Part shown: piece after piece, positions 60,399-64,000 of the stretch
How positions within the stretch are numbered: the stretch's first letter is position 1
Layout of the letters: each line of letters opens with the position of its first letter
NCBI RefSeq assembly: GCF_013409045.1
Contig: NZ_JACCBT010000001.1
Coordinates: 3,472,001-3,536,000 of the forward strand
DNA from: Actinomadura citrea
GTDB lineage: Bacteria; Actinomycetota; Actinomycetes; Streptosporangiales; Streptosporangiaceae
DNA: 64,000 bases
Reading direction: 5' to 3'
Made by a program: the position numbers and the translations under genes
The notes under the pieces: generated by a model
Database searches by the model: none
What the model saw: the letters and a program-made list of their open reading frames with translations, nothing else
Told to the model about the DNA's origin: nothing

Positions 60399-61130
60399 AT
60401 GAGCATGAGGGTGCGCGGTACCGCGCTCGCCTGCGGCGCGACCGCCGCCTATGCGGCCGCGCTCCGCCCCGCTCTCCTGTCCTGGGGGGCCACCGACACG
60501 GAGGCGGCCACGTCGTATCCGAGCGACGAGCTGATCGAGAACGCGACGAGCCGGTCCACCATGGCGGCCTCGCTGCCCGCGCCGCCGGAGGCGGTCTGGC
60601 CGTGGCTGGTGCAGATGGGATGCGGACGGGCCGGCTGGTACAGCTGGGACCTGTTCGACAACGGCGGGCGTTCGAGCACGGACCGCATCGTCCCCGAGTG
60701 GCAGGACCTGGCGGTGGGCGACCGCGTGCCCACGGTCCCGAGCGGGGCGAGCTACTTCCGCGTCGAGGTCCTCGATCCGGGCAGGACCCTGGTGCTGCGG
60801 AGCGACCTGGAACTGCCGTCCGGGAGGTCGTTCGACCCGCGCGGAGCGATGCCGCGGGCGTTTGCGGACGGGATCTGGGCCTTCCACCTCCGCCGGCTGC
60901 CCGACGGGTGCACGCGGCTGATCGTCCGGACGCGCGGCCGCGGGGTGCCTTCAATAGCGAACCGGCTGTTCACCTGGATCCTCGGCGAGCCGGCGCACTT
61001 CATCATGCAGCACAGGCAGTTCCATGAGCTCCGCCGGCGCGTCGCCCGCCGCGAGTTCGCCGGGGCGGAGGGTGCGGAGGGCGCGGAGGCCGACCGGGCC
61101 CGCCGCGGGGACCTTCGGCTCCTCCGGTGA
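60399..61130 (+). CDS. SRPBCC-fold (polyketide cyclase-like) protein
   Basis: 243 aa from ATG 60399, seven bases after GGGAGG. An Ala-rich N-terminal hydrophobic stretch (GTALACGATAAYAAALRPALLSW) may be a signal anchor. Then an SRPBCC/START-like core about 60-215: LPAPPEAVWPWLVQMGCGRAGWYSWDLFDNGG, RTLVLRSDLELPSG, CTRLIVRTRGRG and a long C-terminal helix RLFTWILGEPAHFIMQHRQFHELR. Binds a hydrophobic ligand; role unknown. In the dormancy-type regulon by its upstream box. Confidence 0.82.
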   Translation: MSMRVRGTALACGATAAYAAALRPALLSWGATDTEAATSYPSDELIENATSRSTMAASLPAPPEAVWPWLVQMGCGRAGWYSWDLFDNGGRSSTDRIVPEWQDLAVGDRVPTVPSGASYFRVEVLDPGRTLVLRSDLELPSGRSFDPRGAMPRAFADGIWAFHLRRLPDGCTRLIVRTRGRGVPSIANRLFTWILGEPAHFIMQHRQFHELRRRVARREFAGAEGAEGAEADRARRGDLRLLR

Positions 61131-61182
61131 CCGGTTCGCCGCCCACGTCCCGGGCCTGAGGCGAACGAAGGACTTTCGTCCC
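61108..61182. promoter_or_regulatory. Two DosR-like boxes upstream of a USP gene
   Basis: GGGACCTTCGGCTC (61108-61121, inside the 3' end of the SRPBCC gene) and AGGACTTTCGTCCC (61169-61182). The nearest downstream start is 61400, so an unusually long leader would follow. Confidence 0.55.
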
Positions 61183-61334
61183 TGGTCCGGACGCCCGCGG
61201 CGAGGTGGAATGTAATCGGGCGAGGGAAGTCGAGCAGAAAGGGACGGAGAAGTGGGAGACCACGCACCGTCCATCTCGAAACGCTGCCTAAGCGGCGGAG
61301 GGCTTCTCCCGCCCCTCTCACGTTGTGCGGACGC

Positions 61335-61361
61335 CGTTTCCCGGCCATTGGCCGGGAAACG
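61335..61361 (+). repeat. Perfect 12-bp hairpin in the leader of a USP gene
   Basis: 61335-61346 pairs with 61350-61361 without mismatch around the loop ATT. It ends 38 bp before the USP ATG, too far downstream of the SRPBCC gene to be its natural terminator. May act as an attenuator or mRNA stabiliser. Confidence 0.7.
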
Positions 61362-61399
61362 CGTTCACGGGCGCATCGGTTCCGGCACGGAGGTTCGCG

Positions 61400-62248
61400 A
61401 TGTCTGACCGAGGCGGCGCACGCGAAGTGGTCGTCGGATTCGACGGATCGGTTCACGCCATGCAGGCGCTGGACTGGGCGCTGGACGAGGCGGAGCTGCG
61501 CGGATCGCCGTTGGCGCTGTGCCACGCGTGGCACTGGCCCTACCAGGGAGTCGCCCCCGAACTGGAGGAGGCGGGCCGGCGGTCTCTGCACGAGGCGGCG
61601 CAGCACGTGCTGGCCCACGGCGTCGAGTGCGCCCGGCAGCGCACGGCCGGGGTCGTGGTCAGGCCCGTGTCGGAGGAGGGATCGGCGGCGGAGCGCCTCA
61701 CGGAGCTGTCGGCCGGCGCCGAGCTCCTCGTGCTCGGGTCCCGCGGGCTCGGGCGGCTGGCGCGCGTGCCGGTCGGCTCGGTCGCCGCGCACGTCGCCAT
61801 GCACGCGCGCTGCCCGGTCATCGTGGTCAGGGGCGTCGGCGCGCTGCCCCGGCCCGGGGAGCCGAGGCCGGTCGTGGTCGTGGTGGACGGCTCGCCCGCG
61901 GCGGACGGCGCGCTCTCGTTCGCCGCCCGCGAGGCGGAGTCGCGGCAGCTGCCCCTGAAGATCGTCTACTCGGGCGCCGAGGGCGCGGCGTCGCCGGGTG
62001 CCGCGCTCCGGCGCTCGACGGTCCACGATCCGGTGGAGCGGGCCGTGGCGGTGATCGAGGAGCGGCACCCGGACGTCCTCACGCATCCGGAGAACCCCCT
62101 CGCGCCCCCGCCCGAGGCGCTGCGGGAGGCCGCGCAGGAGGCGCGTCTCCTGGTGGTCGGGGCCGCGCATCCCGCGTTCGGCTCGGTCGCGCAGTGGCTG
62201 CTGTACAACGCGGTCTGCCCGATCGCGGTGGTGACGCAGCCGGCATGA
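61400..62248 (+). CDS. Tandem universal stress protein (USP)
   Basis: 282 aa from ATG 61400 behind GGAGG; the longer frame to 61325 would run through the leader hairpin. Domain 1: VVVGFDGSVHAMQALDWALDEAELRGSPLALCHAWHWPYQ ... GSRGLGRLARVPVGSVAAHVAMHARCPVIVV with intact glycine motif. Domain 2: VVVVVDGSPAADGALSFAAREAESR ... GAAHPAFGSVAQWLLYNAVCPIAVV with a degenerate one. Confidence 0.92.
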   Translation: MSDRGGAREVVVGFDGSVHAMQALDWALDEAELRGSPLALCHAWHWPYQGVAPELEEAGRRSLHEAAQHVLAHGVECARQRTAGVVVRPVSEEGSAAERLTELSAGAELLVLGSRGLGRLARVPVGSVAAHVAMHARCPVIVVRGVGALPRPGEPRPVVVVVDGSPAADGALSFAAREAESRQLPLKIVYSGAEGAASPGAALRRSTVHDPVERAVAVIEERHPDVLTHPENPLAPPPEALREAAQEARLLVVGAAHPAFGSVAQWLLYNAVCPIAVVTQPA

Positions 62249-62416
62249 GGAATCTGCGCCTGCCCGCATCGGCCGGCCCTACATTCTCCGTCTATTTCGA
62301 TCGCGCCGGGACGCGGCGGAAAGAACCGCGGAGAAACGGTGGGAAATGCTTCCCGCCGCTGAGGGAAGTCGACTGCTCGTCTCCGCGCTGACTTGTGCCG
62401 GCCGGCGGCGGAAGAG

Positions 62417-62430
62417 GGGCCGAAGGTCCC
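62417..62430. promoter_or_regulatory. DosR-like box (consensus)
   Basis: Minus strand GGGACCTTCGGCCC, 92 bp upstream of the USP gene at 62522. Confidence 0.68.
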
Positions 62431-62521
62431 GCCTCCTGCGGACCGTCGCCCCTCCTGAGCGACGTCACCGGCAGGCGAGGCTGGAGCCGACCAGGCAGGA
62501 ACCTTGAAGGGAAGTTCGCAC

Positions 62522-63388
62522 ATGAACGACGAGCCGATCACCGGTGTGGTCGTTGGCTACGACGGCTCCACCGGCGGTGTGCAGGCACTGGAGTGGGCCG
62601 CCGCCGAGGCCCGGACCCGGGGCCTGCCCCTGACCGTGCTCCACGTGTGGGACGTCTACGTCGGGGGCGGCCCGATCGCCATGCCGGTCGTCGACCTGCG
62701 GGCCGTTGCCGAGGAGAACCTCGGCAACGGGGTCGAGCAGGTCCGGAAGACGGCGCCGGAGCTGAGCGTGCGGGGGGTGCTGGCGCGGGGGCAGGCGGCC
62801 GCCCGGCTGATCGAGGCCGGACACGGCGCGGACATGATCGTGCTCGGCCCGCGGGGGCTCGGCGGGTTCGTCGGACTGGTGCTCGGCTCCGTCGGCGCGC
62901 AGGTGGCCGCGCACGCCCCCTGCCCGGTCGTGATCGTCCGCGGCGACCTCGTCCCGCCGCCGGAGCAGGTGCACGGGCACGTCGTCGTGGGAGTGGACGG
63001 TTCGCCGGTGTCGCGCGAAGCACTGGCGATGGCCTTCGCCGAGGCCGGCGCGCACGGCTGGGACGTGCACGCCGTCGTCGCCTGGGAGGCGGTCCCCGAG
63101 AAGGACGTCCCTCCGCTGGTGGACGAGGCCGGGCTGCGGGACGCCGCCGCGGCCAGGCTGGCCCGGCTGATGATCCCGGCGCGCGAGCTCCACCCCGACG
63201 TGAAGGTCGAGTTCGACGTCGTGATCGGGCCGCCGCGCGAGGTCCTGATGAACGCCGCGGAGGAGGCGCGCCTCCTCGTCGTCGGATCGCGGGGCCTCGG
63301 CGGGTTCCGCGGCCTGCTGCTCGGCTCGGTCAGCCACGCCCTGATCCACCACGCGCCCTGCCCGGTCGCGGTCGTCCACGCGACCTGA
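62522..63388 (+). CDS. Tandem universal stress protein (USP)
   Basis: 288 aa from ATG 62522 behind GAAGGGAAG. Both domains carry the full ATP-binding glycine motif: VVVGYDGSTGGVQALEWAAAEARTRG ... GPRGLGGFVGLVLGSVGAQVAAHAPCPVVIV and VVVGVDGSPVSREALAMAFAEAGAHG ... GSRGLGGFRGLLLGSVSHALIHHAPCPVAVV. The best-preserved USP of the seven. Closed by a strong hairpin. Confidence 0.94.
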   Translation: MNDEPITGVVVGYDGSTGGVQALEWAAAEARTRGLPLTVLHVWDVYVGGGPIAMPVVDLRAVAEENLGNGVEQVRKTAPELSVRGVLARGQAAARLIEAGHGADMIVLGPRGLGGFVGLVLGSVGAQVAAHAPCPVVIVRGDLVPPPEQVHGHVVVGVDGSPVSREALAMAFAEAGAHGWDVHAVVAWEAVPEKDVPPLVDEAGLRDAAAARLARLMIPARELHPDVKVEFDVVIGPPREVLMNAAEEARLLVVGSRGLGGFRGLLLGSVSHALIHHAPCPVAVVHAT

Positions 63389-63426
63389 GCGAAGGCGCGC
63401 CCTCTGCCTGGTCTCTCCGAACGGGC

Positions 63427-63455
63427 TCCGGGGGCCGCCTTCAGCGGCCCCCGGA
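63427..63455. terminator. Bidirectional terminator hairpin
   Basis: Perfect 12-bp stem (63427-63438 with 63444-63455) and loop CTTCA between the convergent USP and MFS genes. Confidence 0.82.
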
Positions 63456-63463
63456 CGTGCCCG

Positions 63464-64000
63464 TCAGTGCCCTGGTGCTTTCTCGTGCTCCGCCTGCGGC
63501 GCGGGCGCACGCTCGGGGCGCGGGGTCCGCAGGGTGGCGGCGGCCAGAGCCGCGCCGGCCAGCGCGACCAGTGCCGCGCCGGCGAACGCCGCCGAGAAGC
63601 CGTCGGTGAGCGCGCGCACGTCGCCGAGCCGGTCGGCGCCGAAGGAGGCGGCGATGGCGGTCATCGCGGCCAGGCCGAGGGCCGAACCGACCTGGTAGCT
63701 GGTGTTGACGATGCCGGACGCCAGGCCGCCCTCCTCCGGACGGGCGGCCGACAGCGCGGTGCCCAGGGAGGGGATGAAGGCCAGCGACATGCCCAGCGCC
63801 GCCACCAGCGAGGCGGGCAGGACGTCCACCCAGTAGTTCCCGTCCGGGCGGATCAGCGCCAGCCAGCCCATGCCGGCGGCCAGCACGAGCAGCCCGGTGA
63901 CGATGGCGGCCTTGGGGCCGATGCGCCCGAGCACCCGCGGCGCCAGGACGATCATCCCGAGCATGATCAGCGCGGTCATCGGGACCAGCGCGGCACCGGA
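63464..64000 (-). CDS. MFS transporter, C-terminal part (5' end off window)
   Basis: 179 codons open to the window edge; internal ATG 63979 is not the real start. Five to six hydrophobic helices: MTALIMLGMIVLAPRVLGRIGPKAAIVTGLLVLAAGMGWLAL, LVAALGMSLAFIPSLGTALSAARPEEGGLASGIVNTSYQVGSALGLAAMTAIAASF and AAFAGAALVALAGAALAAATL. The GLASGIVNTSYQVGSALGLA block is the last-third signature of DHA2-type drug exporters. Tail rich in Pro/Glu. Confidence 0.88.
   Translation of the reverse strand, partial: SGAALVPMTALIMLGMIVLAPRVLGRIGPKAAIVTGLLVLAAGMGWLALIRPDGNYWVDVLPASLVAALGMSLAFIPSLGTALSAARPEEGGLASGIVNTSYQVGSALGLAAMTAIAASFGADRLGDVRALTDGFSAAFAGAALVALAGAALAAATLRTPRPERAPAPQAEHEKAPGH

Overview
The window is very GC-rich, densely coded DNA with GTG starts, many ATGA/GTGA stop-start overlaps, many two-component systems, MshC-like and DevR/DevS-like genes, and Streptomyces-type vanHAX. 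This fits a filamentous actinomycete; Streptosporangiales (Actinomadura-like) is my guess, not something the sequence proves.

Layout. (1) 1-13.6 kb is a signalling block: a dehalogenase-like hydrolase, an Rcp1-type response regulator, a CHASE3 histidine kinase, a receiver-PP2C phosphatase, a winged-helix regulator, three STAS proteins, a second PP2C and a 1391-aa protein joining sensor, kinase, receiver, PAS, PP2C phosphatase and RsbW-like ATPase. Together they look like an RsbU/RsbV/RsbW-type partner-switching network. No sigma factor gene is visible. (2) 11.8-18.1 kb is ordinary: a DesK/LiaS-type two-component system, an MFS exporter, a cupin, a flavoprotein and an FAD amine oxidase. (3) 18.1-38.6 kb is a compact dormancy-type regulon: DevR and DevS homologues, five universal stress proteins, an Acg-type nitroreductase, two PNPOx-like proteins, a CBS protein, a CtpF-like P-type ATPase, a Rv1733c-like membrane protein, a Rv2004c-like kinase fusion, DoxX, OsmC and a cNMP-binding protein. 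Almost every transcription unit is preceded by a 14-bp palindrome close to GGGACCTTCGGCCC, which resembles the mycobacterial DosR box. A persulfide-detoxification operon (TauE, rhodanese, MBL-rhodanese, CsoR/CstR-like repressor with two ATACCCC..GGGTAT operators) is embedded in it.

(4) 38.6-49.6 kb is a rearranged, visibly less GC-rich island: an epimerase fragment, murG and murF paralogues, vanS, a wrecked vanR fused to murF, divergent vanHAX, gene debris, and an IS1634-type element that carries passenger genes and is flanked by a 54-bp direct repeat. vanH, vanA, vanX and vanS look intact, but the cognate regulator does not, so resistance may be constitutive, silent or rewired. (5) 49.6-58 kb holds a UBP zinc-finger protein, a fatty acid desaturase, a possible glycoside hydrolase, and a flavin electron-transfer set (ApbE, FMN-binding protein, ferric-reductase-like protein) divergent from an OmpR-type two-component system that shares an 11-bp-period direct-repeat operator. 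(6) 58-64 kb returns to the dormancy signature: an MshC-like ligase, a second Rv1733c-like protein, an SRPBCC protein, two more universal stress proteins (seven in total) and a cut-off MFS transporter, again with DosR-like boxes.

No rRNA, tRNA or CRISPR array was recognised. Long ORFs antisense to the GC-rich genes were treated as shadows. Family and motif statements are from reading the sequence; no database search was run.
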